Source: Myxococcales bacterium (GTDB lineage: Bacteria > Myxococcota_A > Polyangia > Haliangiales > Haliangiaceae). From it: a stretch of 32,580 nucleotides of DNA. The stretch spans positions 1 through 32,580 of the forward strand of contig CANKMW010000099.1 of the NCBI GenBank assembly GCA_947483555.1, given 5' to 3'. The notes beneath the pieces were generated by a model that saw only the letters and a program-made list of their open reading frames with translations, did no database searches and was not told the DNA's origin. Of the stretch, positions 1 to 10,348 are shown one piece after another. Every line of letters begins with the position of its first letter. Within the stretch, counting starts at the first letter, position 1. The translations under genes were made by a program, and so were the position numbers.

Positions 1-187
1 TCTACTGCTCACGAGCACGCAAGACTCGCTTCCGCCCTGGCGACCTCCACCTTGGGCGGGGGGACTCTCACCCCGGGCTGCTCCTCGAAGTTTTGGGCGC
101 TACTTCCCTCCTCTCCGACCAGGCTTGTCCTGGCGCACTGTGATCAATCCTGAGGGCGCGTGGCGCGTGGCGCGTAGCTGAGCTCGC
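1..187. other. Unassigned left-edge sequence, possibly structured
   Basis: No gene is assigned here. Two frames on the plus strand are open for about 50 codons, but the translations look like chance (no recognisable motif, poor composition). The stretch is rich in short self-complementary pieces: CCAGG-N5-CCTGG near 131-145, CCCC/GGGG pairs near 55-85 and GCTC-AC-GAGC near 7-16. It also has three imperfect copies of gcgcgtg near 156-176. It lies just downstream of the minus-strand argH-lysA-tlyA-lipoprotein operon, so it could be a 3' region or a small structured RNA, but it matches no RNA family I can name. Confidence 0.25.
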
Positions 188-637
188 TCACTCGGGCGGT
201 TCGCCGGCGACGACGTCGAACGGCGACGGCGTGGCGAACTCCTGTTCGCCCTCGGGAGCGATCACGCGCAGCGCCCCGCGATCGAGCACCGCGGTGAGCC
301 GCACCGGCGTCGGCACGGCGTGGGGACAGTCGATCACCACCAGCAGCGCCGCGTCGGCCTCCAGATCGTCGCGCCGGCCGCGGGCGGCGTCGATGGCACA
401 GGTGCCATCGACAAATCGACGGTGCAGCACGTGCTCGGCGCCCGCGCCATCGGTCAGGGTCAGCGTGATGACCTGGCGCCGCGAGCGCGGATCGGCCTGG
501 GCCCCGACGTCGACGATGGCGACCGCGAGCCGCGCGAACCCGGGCGCGAACCGCGACGGTGGCCGCGGCGGCGCCGGCCGCACCGGCGTGCCACAGCTCG
601 CGACCGCCACCAGCGCCGCGAGCCAGCCGGCGGTCAC
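188..637 (-). CDS. Small lipoprotein of unknown function
   Basis: A 149-residue protein starting at GTG. Its N-terminus is a short hydrophobic stretch ending in VAVASCG, a lipobox-like site, followed by a Pro-rich linker (residues about 17-30) typical of lipoproteins tethered to a membrane. The remainder is a soluble domain of beta-type sequence with two further cysteines (in DGTCAID and VIDCPHA), which could form a disulfide in the periplasm. I do not recognise the domain. The start codon was chosen because GTG overlaps the stop of the upstream tlyA gene in a GTGA arrangement, which implies translational coupling as the last gene of the argH-lysA-tlyA operon. Nothing in the sequence links it to rRNA modification or to amino-acid synthesis. 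Confidence 0.72.
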   Translation of the reverse strand: MTAGWLAALVAVASCGTPVRPAPPRPPSRFAPGFARLAVAIVDVGAQADPRSRRQVITLTLTDGAGAEHVLHRRFVDGTCAIDAARGRRDDLEADAALLVVIDCPHAVPTPVRLTAVLDRGALRVIAPEGEQEFATPSPFDVVAGEPPE

Positions 638-1407
638 GGCGCGCCCTCGTCGGTGGGCGCGGCCTCGGGTGAGCGCAGCAGCAGCAGGAACTCGACGTTG
701 CCGGCCGGGCCGGTGATCGGCGACTCGACCACGCCGCCGACGCCGAAACCGCGGTCGCGCGCCCAGCCCGCGACCTTGTCGACCGCGCCCCGCCGCGCCG
801 CCTCGTCGCGGACCACGCCGCCCTTGCCAACCTGGTCCCGCCCGACCTCGAACTGCGGCTTGACCAGGGCGACGATCGGCTTGCCCGCCGGCGGGCGCAG
901 CAACGCGGCGACCCGCGGCAGGACCAGCGTGAGCGAGATGAAGGCGACGTCGATCACCGCCAGGTCGCACGGCTCCGGCACCAGGGCCAGGTCCATGGCG
1001 CGGACGTTGTGGCGCTCGAGCACGACCACGCGTGGATCCTGACGCAGCGCCCACGCCAGCTGACCGTAGCCGACGTCGATCGCGTAGACCCGCGCGGCGC
1101 CGCGGCGCAAGAGCAGGTCGGTGAACCCGCCAGTCGAGGCGCCGACATCGAGCGCGACCAGCCCCGCCGGATCGACGCCGAACGCGTCGAGGCCCTTCGC
1201 CAGCTTGAGCGCGCCCCGCGACACGTACGGGTGGTCCTCCTCGCGGAGCGCGACCTCGGTCTCGGCCGCCACCGGCGCGCCGGCCTTGGTCACGACCGCA
1301 CCGCCGACCGTCACCTTGCCGGCGAGGATCAGGCTCTGGGCCCGGGCCCGCGTCGGGGCCAACCCGCGGTCGACCATCACCTTGTCCAGTCGCTCACGCG
1401 CGGCCAC
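634..1407 (-). CDS. tlyA: TlyA-family rRNA 2'-O-methyltransferase
   Basis: A 257-residue protein with the two-domain layout of the TlyA/hemolysin-A family. An N-terminal S4 RNA-binding domain (residues about 4-60) begins RERLDKVMVDRGL, and is followed by an FtsJ-like Rossmann methyltransferase domain. Visible family motifs are YVSRGALKL (61-69), the SAM-binding loop DVGASTGGFTD (87-97), VIDVAFISLT (151-160) and LVKPQFEVGR (181-190). Family members methylate ribose 2'-OH of cytidine in 16S and/or 23S rRNA using S-adenosylmethionine. The older hemolysin label does not imply a toxin. Length is normal. The gene lies 48 bases after lysA and overlaps the next lipoprotein gene by four bases, so it is probably transcribed with argH and lysA. 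Confidence 0.93.
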   Translation of the reverse strand: MAARERLDKVMVDRGLAPTRARAQSLILAGKVTVGGAVVTKAGAPVAAETEVALREEDHPYVSRGALKLAKGLDAFGVDPAGLVALDVGASTGGFTDLLLRRGAARVYAIDVGYGQLAWALRQDPRVVVLERHNVRAMDLALVPEPCDLAVIDVAFISLTLVLPRVAALLRPPAGKPIVALVKPQFEVGRDQVGKGGVVRDEAARRGAVDKVAGWARDRGFGVGGVVESPITGPAGNVEFLLLLRSPEAAPTDEGAP

Positions 1408-1455
1408 GCGCCGATCCTACGTCACGTCGTCGACCGTGTCGGCGATCACGGCGGG

Positions 1456-4140
<2,685 letters not shown>

Positions 4141-4154
<14 letters not shown>

Positions 4155-4170
4155 GGCGGCGCAGTATAAA
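4141..4170 (+). promoter_or_regulatory. Predicted sigma-70-type promoter for the DLH gene; divergent box for argH
   Basis: On the plus strand TTGGTA (4141-4146) and TATAAA (4165-4170) are separated by 18 bases, upstream of a GGAGG ribosome site (4188-4192) and the ATG at 4198. On the minus strand TATACT (4163-4168) overlaps the same bases and points at argH, whose start is about 10 bases away; no good -35 is visible for it. Only 43 bases separate the two start codons, so the two promoters overlap and probably compete. Confidence 0.45.
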
Positions 4171-4197
4171 CACCCGGCCCTGACCCTGGAGGATCTG

Positions 4198-4869
4198 ATG
4201 AGCGAGAGAGTGACGTTCACGTCGAAGAACGGAGACACGGTTGGCGCCGCGCTGGCGCTGCCAGCCGGCGGCGGCCAGGCACCGACCATCGCGGTGATCC
4301 ACGAATGGTGGGGTGTCAACGCGCAGATCGAGGGCCTGGTCGATCGGCTCGCCGCCGAAGGCTTCGTGGCGCTCGCCCCCGACCTCTACCGTGGCGTGGT
4401 CGCCAAGGACGCCACCGAGGCGAGCACGCTGATGACCACGCTCGATCGCGAACGCGCGCTCGCCGACATCGAGGGCGCGGTCGCCCACCTGCGCGCCCAT
4501 CCGCGCGGCACCGGCAAGGTCGCCGTCACCGGCTTCTGCATGGGCGGCGCGTACGCGTTCGCCGCCGCGTGTTTCATCCGCGGCCTGGCGTGCGTCGTGC
4601 CGTTCTACGGTCTGCCGTCGCGCGCCGACTGGAGTCTGGTCGACGCGCCGATCCTGGCCCACTTCGCGGCGACCGATGGCTGGGCAATCCCCGAGAAGGC
4701 CGAGGAGATCCAGCGCACGCTGGCCGCCCGCGGCGCGGCGATGGAGCTGCACATCTACGACGCCGAGCACGCCTTCATGAACGAGCAACGCCCCGAGGTG
4801 TACTCGGCCGCGGCCGCGGCGCTGGCCTGGACCCGCACGGTGGCGTTCCTGCGCCAGCACACGGCATGA
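4198..4869 (+). CDS. Dienelactone hydrolase family protein
   Basis: A 223-residue alpha/beta hydrolase of the dienelactone hydrolase family, with no signal peptide and so cytoplasmic. The Cys-Asp-His triad is complete: C114 in GFCMGG, D160 in FAATDGW and H191 in YDAEHAF. The family glutamate is E36 in IHEWWG. True dienelactone hydrolase opens dienelactone to maleylacetate in chloroaromatic breakdown, but most bacterial homologues have unknown carboxylesterase-like substrates. No other aromatic-degradation gene is nearby, so a specific substrate cannot be assigned. ATG follows GGAGG by five bases. The gene ends 21 bases before an anion transporter gene on the same strand, so the two may be co-transcribed. 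Confidence 0.92.
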   Translation: MSERVTFTSKNGDTVGAALALPAGGGQAPTIAVIHEWWGVNAQIEGLVDRLAAEGFVALAPDLYRGVVAKDATEASTLMTTLDRERALADIEGAVAHLRAHPRGTGKVAVTGFCMGGAYAFAAACFIRGLACVVPFYGLPSRADWSLVDAPILAHFAATDGWAIPEKAEEIQRTLAARGAAMELHIYDAEHAFMNEQRPEVYSAAAAALAWTRTVAFLRQHTA

Positions 4870-4890
4870 CCCGATGACTCGCCGCTGACG

Positions 4891-6336
4891 ATGGAGGACG
4901 ACGACCTACCGGGAGCGCGGTTCGAGCGCGCCAAGCGCAGCGTCGGGCTGGGCCTCGGTCCGGCGATCGCGGCGCTGGTCTACGTCATCACGCGCGATGG
5001 TCCGGCGCCGCTGCTCGCCGGCCTGATGGCGCTGGCGGTGACCTGGTGGCTGACCGAGGCGCTGCCGTCGGCGGCGGTGGCGCTCATGATCGCCGCGCTC
5101 GCGGTGTTGACCGGCCTGGCCACGCCGAAGCAGGCGTTCGGCGCCTTCGGGTCGCCGCTCCTGTTCATGTTCGTCGGTTCGTTCTTCATCGCCGAGGCGA
5201 TGAAGGTCCACGGGCTCGGCCAGCGTGCCGCCGGCGCCACGGCCGCGCTGTCGCGCGGACCGGCGTCGCTGATGGTCGCGCTGTCGGGGACGACCTTCGT
5301 GCTGTCGACGATGATGTCGAACGCCGCCGCGACCGCGATCGTGTTGCCGATCGCGCTGGCGGCGGCGGCGACCAGCGACCGCCGCTTCCAGGCCGCGCTG
5401 GTGCTGGCGATCGCGTGGGGCGCGTCGATGGGCGGACTGGGCACGCCGGTCGGCACGCCGCCCAACCTGATCGGCATCGGCGAGCTGCGCAACCGCGGCG
5501 AGGAGCTCGGCTTCGGGACCTGGATGGGGGTCGGCCTGCCGATCGGCCTCGCGATGCTGGCCGTGATGTGGGTCGTGCTCCTCGCGCTGTTCGGGTTACG
5601 CGGCCAGGCCCTGACCGCCTCGTCGTTGCCGCCGGCGCCGGCGCGGCGCGCCTGGTCGCGCGGTGAGATCGCGACGCTGATCGCGCTCGCGGTCGCCGTG
5701 CTCGGCTGGCTGGTCCCGAGCGTGCTCGCGGTGGCGGCGCCGGGCAGCGCCGCGACGGCCTGGGCCCGGGGCCGCATGTCCGAGGAGACGGTGGCCATCG
5801 TCGCCGGCTGCCTGCTCTTCGTGTTGCCCGGCGGGCCGCGCGGCACGCCACGGCCGGCGCTGACCTGGACCGAGGCGACGCGGATCGACTGGGGCGTGAT
5901 CTTGCTGTTCGGCGGCGGCATGTTGCTCGGCGAGCTGGCGCGCGAGACCGGGCTCACCCACGCCTGGGGTGCGGAGCTGGTCGAGTTGACCGGCGCCCGC
6001 TCGACCTGGGCGGTGGTCGCGCTGTGCACCGGCGTGTCGATCGTGCTCTCGGAGGCGACCAGCAACACGGCGACCGCGACCCTGATGGTGCCGCTGGCGG
6101 CCAGCCTGGCCGCCGCCACCGGCGACTCGCCGGTGCCCGCCGTGCTCGGCGCGACGATCGGCTCGTCGTTCGGCTTCATGATGCCGATCTCGACGGCACC
6201 CAACGCGATGGCCTACGGCACCGGCAAGGTGACGATGGGCCAGATGATGCGCGCCGGGATCGTGTTCGACGTCATCGGCTTCGTCGTCGTGGTCGCCGGA
6301 TTGCGCGTGCTGTGCCCGCTGCTCGGCCTTGGCTGA
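4891..6336 (+). CDS. DASS/SLC13-family sodium:anion symporter
   Basis: A 481-residue polytopic inner-membrane protein (about 11-12 hydrophobic segments) of the divalent anion:Na+ symporter family, which imports dicarboxylates, citrate or sulfate with sodium. The two pseudo-symmetric signatures are visible: SNAAAT (143-148) with GTPPN (188-192) in the first half, and SNTATAT (391-397) with APNAMAYGTG (436-445) in the second. These are the Ser-Asn-Thr substrate and sodium motifs, with the first T of repeat one changed to A. Substrate cannot be read from sequence; a dicarboxylate is the family default. No strong ribosome-binding site precedes the ATG, which fits coupling to the hydrolase gene 21 bases upstream. 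Confidence 0.92.
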   Translation: MEDDDLPGARFERAKRSVGLGLGPAIAALVYVITRDGPAPLLAGLMALAVTWWLTEALPSAAVALMIAALAVLTGLATPKQAFGAFGSPLLFMFVGSFFIAEAMKVHGLGQRAAGATAALSRGPASLMVALSGTTFVLSTMMSNAAATAIVLPIALAAAATSDRRFQAALVLAIAWGASMGGLGTPVGTPPNLIGIGELRNRGEELGFGTWMGVGLPIGLAMLAVMWVVLLALFGLRGQALTASSLPPAPARRAWSRGEIATLIALAVAVLGWLVPSVLAVAAPGSAATAWARGRMSEETVAIVAGCLLFVLPGGPRGTPRPALTWTEATRIDWGVILLFGGGMLLGELARETGLTHAWGAELVELTGARSTWAVVALCTGVSIVLSEATSNTATATLMVPLAASLAAATGDSPVPAVLGATIGSSFGFMMPISTAPNAMAYGTGKVTMGQMMRAGIVFDVIGFVVVVAGLRVLCPLLGLG

Positions 6337-6407
6337 GACTGGTTTCGGCGCCCGGCCGCGAAGATTGGGATCCGAGGTGGGGATCGGATACGATCGCGTC
6401 TGTATCC

Positions 6408-8495
6408 GTGGAGGCCGAACACCGCACCAAGGTCTTGCGGGTGGCCACGCGCTGCGTGTCGCTGGACCAGTTCGTCGAGACGTTCGCTCGCTACTGCGAG
6501 CGACGCACGCTGTTCATCGCCAGCCTGACCACGCGCTCCCCGGGCAGTCAGAGCCCGTTCGTGATCCTGCTCGCCGACGGCGCGCAGGCGATGCGCGGCA
6601 CCTGCGAGGTGGTCGAGGCCTGGGCGACGCCGGCCGGGCCGTTTCGTCGACCGGGCGTGCGGGTCAAGTTCCTGCAACTCGACGCCGCCAGCGAGGCGGT
6701 CATCGAGCGGCTGCACAAGTTTGCGCCGGCCCCGCCACCGGTCCCGAAGGCTCCGGTGTTGCCCCCGCTACGGCCCCTGCGCACCGGCAAGGCCGCGGCG
6801 GCGACGCCCGCGATTCCGCCGCCGCCGGTGAGCCGCGCGCCGGTCCCGGTGGCGGTGATCCCGCTGATCCCGCCGCTGGTCCCGCTGATCCCGCCGCTGA
6901 TTCCGCTGGCGCCGCAGGTGCCGTCGGTGCCGTCGCCGTCGCTGGTCCCGCTGGTTCCGTTGCCGCCGCGGGTCGCGACCATCCCGGCGCTCATCGAGCC
7001 CGCCGTGGCCACCGTCGAAGATCCGGTCACCGAGGTCGACATCGCGCCGGTCGCCATCCGCGCCATCCGCGCCGCCACGCCGGTGCCGGTGCCGGTGCCG
7101 GTGATGCCGGACCAGACGGAGGAAGCGGCGGCGGACGCGGACCCGCTCATCACGGCGAGCGGCGCGGGCGCTCCGAGCGAGGAGCGCGCGCCCGGATCTC
7201 CGATCATCTTGCCGGCCAACCCGCTGGCGCTGATCACCGACGACTCGTTGCGCGGCTTCGTCGAGTGCACGCTCTACGAGGAGACCGGCAAGTTCTCGTT
7301 CGACGATCTGCTGGAGCGCGCCGGCTCCGAGGCTGGGCTCCTCGACGACGACGCTGCGCCCGTCGAAGCTCAAGAGCCGCCCGACCTGGTCCCCAACCCG
7401 CCGCCCGAACTGCGCCCGAACCCGCGCCGCGACGCCACACCGCCACCGCGCCGCGACGCCACACCGCCACCGCGCCGCGACGCCACACCGCCACCGCAGC
7501 CGCAGCCGCAGCCGCAACCGCAGCCGCAGCCGCAGCCGCAACCGCAACCGCAGCCGCAGCCGCAACCGCAGCCGCAGCCGCAGCCGCAACCGATGCCGCT
7601 GCCGCAACCGCAACCGCGGCCGCAGCCGCAGCCGCAGCCGCAGCCGCAACCGATGCCGCAGCCGCAGCCGCAACCGATGCCGATGCCGATGCCGATGCCG
7701 ATGCCGATGCCGATGCCGGCCCCGACCCGCGCGGCGCCCGACGACGACGACGGCCAGCCGGTTCGCCCGCGCCGCGGGCCGCTGATCGCCGGCCTGGCGG
7801 CGGCGGCCCTGCTCGGCGGCTTCGTGGTGTTCCTGATCGTTCGCCCCAGCTCTCGGGACGCCGGCACCGAGGGCCCGAGCCCGCCGTCAACCTCGGCGGG
7901 TGCCCGCGACGTCGTCGACGCCGCGCCGCCGCCGCGCGATGTGGTCGCCGTCACCGACGACGGGGGCGAGCCGCCGCCCGAGGTGGCCACCGCCACCGAC
8001 GACGCTGCCGTCGAGCCGCCGCCGTCCGACGTCGCGGTGCCGGTGCCGGTCGCCGATCGGCCGGCCGGCGACTGTGCGGCGCGCATCACGACCAACCCGC
8101 CGGGCGCCGTGGTCCGCGCCAACGACCACGTGGCCGGCGAGACCCCGGTGACGGTCAAGGTCCCGTGCGGCCGGGTGCGCTTCACGTTCACCCGACAGCG
8201 CTACGCGCCGGCCGAGAAGACGGTGACGCTGGTCGCGGAGACCACGGCGCACATCAAGATCTTGCTCGAGCGTCCCGATCACAAGCTCAAGCTCGCGTCG
8301 ACGCCGGGTGGAGCCACCGTCACCGTCAACGGCCAGCGGGTCGGCAACACACCGATGACGCTCACCATCCCCGGCTTCAGCATGCTGACGATCGAGATGC
8401 GCCGCGCCGGCTATCGCACCCATCGCACCAAGTTCTACTCGCGCAAGAACGGTGGCGAGGTGGTGGCCGCGCGCCTGGTGAAGGGGAGGCCGTAG
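6408..8495 (+). CDS. PilZ-like/PEGA-domain membrane protein with Pro-rich repeat linker
   Basis: A 695-residue protein (GTG start, the only plausible start before the N-terminal domain). Residues about 5-103 resemble the PilZ-like domains common in myxobacteria, ending GVRVKFLQLDAASEAVIERLH; a di-GMP-binding RxxxR motif is not obvious. Residues about 105-455 are Pro/Ala-rich and poorly ordered, including three RRDATPPP repeats (340-363), a long Pro-Gln run and a Pro-Met run. A single transmembrane helix lies at about 458-480. Two PEGA domains follow (about 556-622 and 624-692), with typical NPPGA and TPGGATVTVNGQ starts. Topology is probably cytoplasmic N-terminus and periplasmic PEGA pair. 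PEGA domains are thought to bind surface or cell-wall components, so a signalling or envelope-sensing role is inferred. It stands alone between the transporter and a convergent regulator. Confidence 0.82.
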   Translation: MEAEHRTKVLRVATRCVSLDQFVETFARYCERRTLFIASLTTRSPGSQSPFVILLADGAQAMRGTCEVVEAWATPAGPFRRPGVRVKFLQLDAASEAVIERLHKFAPAPPPVPKAPVLPPLRPLRTGKAAAATPAIPPPPVSRAPVPVAVIPLIPPLVPLIPPLIPLAPQVPSVPSPSLVPLVPLPPRVATIPALIEPAVATVEDPVTEVDIAPVAIRAIRAATPVPVPVPVMPDQTEEAAADADPLITASGAGAPSEERAPGSPIILPANPLALITDDSLRGFVECTLYEETGKFSFDDLLERAGSEAGLLDDDAAPVEAQEPPDLVPNPPPELRPNPRRDATPPPRRDATPPPRRDATPPPQPQPQPQPQPQPQPQPQPQPQPQPQPQPQPQPMPLPQPQPRPQPQPQPQPQPMPQPQPQPMPMPMPMPMPMPMPAPTRAAPDDDDGQPVRPRRGPLIAGLAAAALLGGFVVFLIVRPSSRDAGTEGPSPPSTSAGARDVVDAAPPPRDVVAVTDDGGEPPPEVATATDDAAVEPPPSDVAVPVPVADRPAGDCAARITTNPPGAVVRANDHVAGETPVTVKVPCGRVRFTFTRQRYAPAEKTVTLVAETTAHIKILLERPDHKLKLASTPGGATVTVNGQRVGNTPMTLTIPGFSMLTIEMRRAGYRTHRTKFYSRKNGGEVVAARLVKGRP
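7425..7716 (+). repeat. In-frame tandem repeats coding RRDATPPP, Pro-Gln and Pro-Met
   Basis: Three near-exact 24-base units (7425-7496) are followed by a hexanucleotide array of ccgcag/ccgcaa (about 7497-7672) with scattered ccgatg units, then an almost pure ccgatg array to about 7716. All unit lengths are multiples of three, so changes in copy number would keep the frame and alter only linker length before the transmembrane helix. The array is a likely site of slippage and of assembly error. Confidence 0.95.
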
Positions 8496-8501
8496 CAGCC
8501 C

Positions 8502-8526
8502 GTTCGTGAACGCTCGCCGCGGCGAG
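8502..8526. repeat. Two short palindromes between convergent genes
   Basis: GTTC-GT-GAAC (8502-8511) and the self-complementary CTCGCCGCGGCGAG (8513-8526) fill the 31-base gap between the PEGA gene and the convergent XRE-cupin gene. Neither is followed by a T-tract. They could slow RNA polymerase from both sides, but I do not call an intrinsic terminator. Confidence 0.4.
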
Positions 8527-9225
8527 CTAACCGACTTCTTCGGCGTACGTCATGACCAGGTACATCACCGCCTCGCCACGGCCGCCGTTGCGATACGAGT
8601 GGGGCGAGTCGGCCTCGAACAGGATCGAATCACCGGCCTCGAGGCGGTGGGTCTCGCCCGCGACCTCGATCTCCACCACCCCGGCGGTCACGACCAGGTT
8701 CTCGCTGGTGCCGGGCGCGTGCGCATCGGCGCTCTCGAGGCCCCCGGTGGCGAGCCGCAGCTCGTAGAACTCGACCCGGCGCGGTTCGTCGAACGGAAAC
8801 AACGCCCGCGAGCTGAACGAACGGTCCTTGCTGGTCAAGACCTTGGCGTCGCTGGTGCGCAGCACCAGCGCGCCCGAGACCGTGCGCGTCGAGATCAGCG
8901 CCGAGAACGTGACCTCGAGGGCGCGCGCGATCTTCCACAGCACGTTGATGGTCGGCGCGCTCTGGCCGAGCTCGATCTGTCCCAGCATCGCGCGGCTGAC
9001 TCCCGACAGCTGCGACAGCCGCTCCAGCGACAGGCCGCGCTTGGTGCGCAGCCGGCGCAGGTTGCCGCCGACCACCGGGGCCAGATCAGCGGCATCGTCA
9101 GCGTGACCTGCCGGCGCCGCCGACGCCGGCGCGGGCCCCTCGACGGACCCGGCCTTCTTCTTGGCCGCCTTGGCCGGCTCGGTGACGGTCGGGGTCGCGC
9201 GAACGGTCGGTTGCTTGCTCTTCAC
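8527..9225 (-). CDS. XRE-family transcriptional regulator with C-terminal cupin
   Basis: A 232-residue cytoplasmic regulator with a GTG start. A disordered Ala/Lys/Pro-rich tail (1-50) precedes a helix-turn-helix of the XRE/Cro type (about 53-108: NLRRLRTKRGLSLERLSQLS, then SRAMLGQIE and APTINVLWKIA). A small cupin barrel follows (about 150-228, with EIEVAGETHRLEAGDS and ADSPHSYRN). The layout matches the PuuR/SutR type of regulator, where the cupin senses a small ligand and the helix-turn-helix binds a palindrome. The ligand is unknown. A perfect palindrome lies inside its own predicted promoter, pointing to autoregulation. The divergent neighbour is a Cys-rich lipoprotein/ferritin-like gene pair, a plausible target. 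Confidence 0.9.
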   Translation of the reverse strand: MKSKQPTVRATPTVTEPAKAAKKKAGSVEGPAPASAAPAGHADDAADLAPVVGGNLRRLRTKRGLSLERLSQLSGVSRAMLGQIELGQSAPTINVLWKIARALEVTFSALISTRTVSGALVLRTSDAKVLTSKDRSFSSRALFPFDEPRRVEFYELRLATGGLESADAHAPGTSENLVVTAGVVEIEVAGETHRLEAGDSILFEADSPHSYRNGGRGEAVMYLVMTYAEEVG

Positions 9226-9236
9226 CGGAGCCAGAC

Positions 9237-9271
9237 TGGTTATCCGTTGTAACGGACGCCGTCAATCCGTT
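9237..9271 (-). promoter_or_regulatory. Predicted promoter with palindromic operator in its spacer
   Basis: Reading the minus strand toward the XRE-cupin gene, TTGACG (9260-9265) and TAACCA (9237-9242) are 17 bases apart. The spacer is largely filled by the perfect palindrome TCCGTT-GT-AACGGA (9243-9256). A further TCCGTT half-site lies at 9266-9271. The predicted start of transcription falls only a few bases before the GTG at 9225, so the mRNA would be almost leaderless. A repressor bound to the palindrome would block the promoter directly. The 139-base gap to the divergent gene is AT-rich near 9290-9335 and may hold its promoter. Confidence 0.5.
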
Positions 9272-9364
9272 CGGTGCGGCCATTCTCCATCATCAAGTTT
9301 TCGTTTCTCGATCGCCAATATCATATCGCTTTTTTGGCGGTCCGGGACGGTGCACCTTGACGCC

Positions 9365-9640
9365 ATGGACTCCCTTCGCCTCGACAAGCTGTTCCACGTC
9401 CTGGTCGTGCTCGGCGCCGCGTCGTGCGGCGAGGACGACTCCTCGCGGCGCGATCAGCAACCCGACGCCCCGGTGTCGTCGGATGGCGACGCCACCACCG
9501 GAGACGCGACCACGACGTCACCCGATGGCGCCGAGGGCGCACCGTGCTTCTGCGACTCGCAGGCCTGTTGCGACCGCTCGCAGAGCCCGCCGGTGATGCA
9601 GGCCGGATTCACCTGCTGCTGGTCGACGGCCTGCGACTGA
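9365..9640 (+). CDS. Small Cys-rich putative lipoprotein
   Basis: A 91-residue protein. A short N-terminal hydrophobic segment (residues about 9-20) leads to AASCGEDD, a weak lipobox, so export and lipid attachment are likely but not certain. The middle (about 22-57) is a disordered Asp/Ser/Thr-rich linker with GDATT repeats. The last 35 residues hold eight cysteines (CFC, CC, CC and a final C in STACD), suggesting a small disulfide-rich or metal-binding module. I do not recognise the family. It ends nine bases before a ferritin-like gene on the same strand, so the two are probably one operon, and it diverges from the XRE-cupin regulator. A link to metal or redox handling is inference from the neighbour only. 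Confidence 0.66.
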   Translation: MDSLRLDKLFHVLVVLGAASCGEDDSSRRDQQPDAPVSSDGDATTGDATTTSPDGAEGAPCFCDSQACCDRSQSPPVMQAGFTCCWSTACD

Positions 9641-9649
9641 TACCCTCCG

Positions 9650-10348
9650 ATGGTGCTCGACGCCTCCGTACCTGCGCCGGTTCGCGACACCGTCGCCGCC
9701 ATGTGGCGGTACCGCGAGCGCGTCGAGCACGAGGCCGCCGCCCTGTTCTCCGCCCTGGCCGTCGACCTCGACACCGCCGGCCACCCGGCCCTGGCCCACC
9801 GCGCCCGGGTCGCCGCCGAGGACGAGCGCCGCCATGCCGATCGCTGTCGCGCCATCGTCGACGCCTGCGGCGTCGACCTGCCACCGCTGACGCCGCGGGT
9901 GTTCGACCTCGGCCCGGTCGCCGACGCCGCCGGCCGCGCCGGCGCGCCCGATCCAGGCCGGCGGGCGCTCTACGCGTCGGTCGCCATCGCGTGCATCACC
10001 GAGACGCTGTCGTGTGCGCTGCTCATCGCGATGCGCGACGCGGCCACCTTCGGACCCACCCGCGCCGCGGTCGACGAGATCATCAAGGACGAGATCGAGC
10101 ACAGCCGCATCGGCTGGGCTCACCTGGCCACCTGTGCCGCGCGCGCCGACGTGTCATGGCTGGCGGCCCACGTCGCGGCGATGCGCGCCGCCGCCCTCAC
10201 CCACGACGTCGGCGAGCTTCCCACCGCTGACGATCTGGCCGGCTACGGCATCCTGCCGCGGTCCCGGGTGACGACCATCGTCGACGCGACCTGGCGCGAC
10301 GTGATCGTCCCCGGGCTGGCCCGGAACGGGATCCACCTCGCGGGCTAG
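9650..10348 (+). CDS. Ferritin-like di-iron domain protein
   Basis: A 232-residue helical protein without signal peptide. It has the four-helix di-iron pattern: a first-helix acid (E28 in VEHEAALF-like sequence), ExxH at 59-62 (EDERRH), a third-helix acid E118 (ITETLS), and a second ExxH at 148-151 (DEIEHSRIGW). All expected ligands are present, so it probably binds two irons. Family members include oxidases, hydroxylases and iron stores; the chemistry here cannot be decided, but the helix order resembles ferritin-like proteins that act on small molecules rather than cage ferritins. The start lies nine bases after the Cys-rich gene. Its TAG stop interlocks with the TAG of the convergent ammonium transporter in one CTAG. 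Confidence 0.8.
   Translation: MVLDASVPAPVRDTVAAMWRYRERVEHEAAALFSALAVDLDTAGHPALAHRARVAAEDERRHADRCRAIVDACGVDLPPLTPRVFDLGPVADAAGRAGAPDPGRRALYASVAIACITETLSCALLIAMRDAATFGPTRAAVDEIIKDEIEHSRIGWAHLATCAARADVSWLAAHVAAMRAAALTHDVGELPTADDLAGYGILPRSRVTTIVDATWRDVIVPGLARNGIHLAG

Noticed and set aside
4870..4890. Promoter specific to the anion transporter
   Set aside because: Only 21 bases separate it from the hydrolase gene and no -35/-10 pair is visible; co-transcription is simpler.
6024..6407. An N-terminal extension of the PEGA protein into the transporter gene
   Set aside because: Translation upstream of the GTG at 6408 is Arg-rich shadow sequence of the transporter, and the PilZ-like domain starts just after the GTG.
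8513..8526. Bidirectional intrinsic terminator
   Set aside because: The palindrome has no T-tract on either side and almost no loop.
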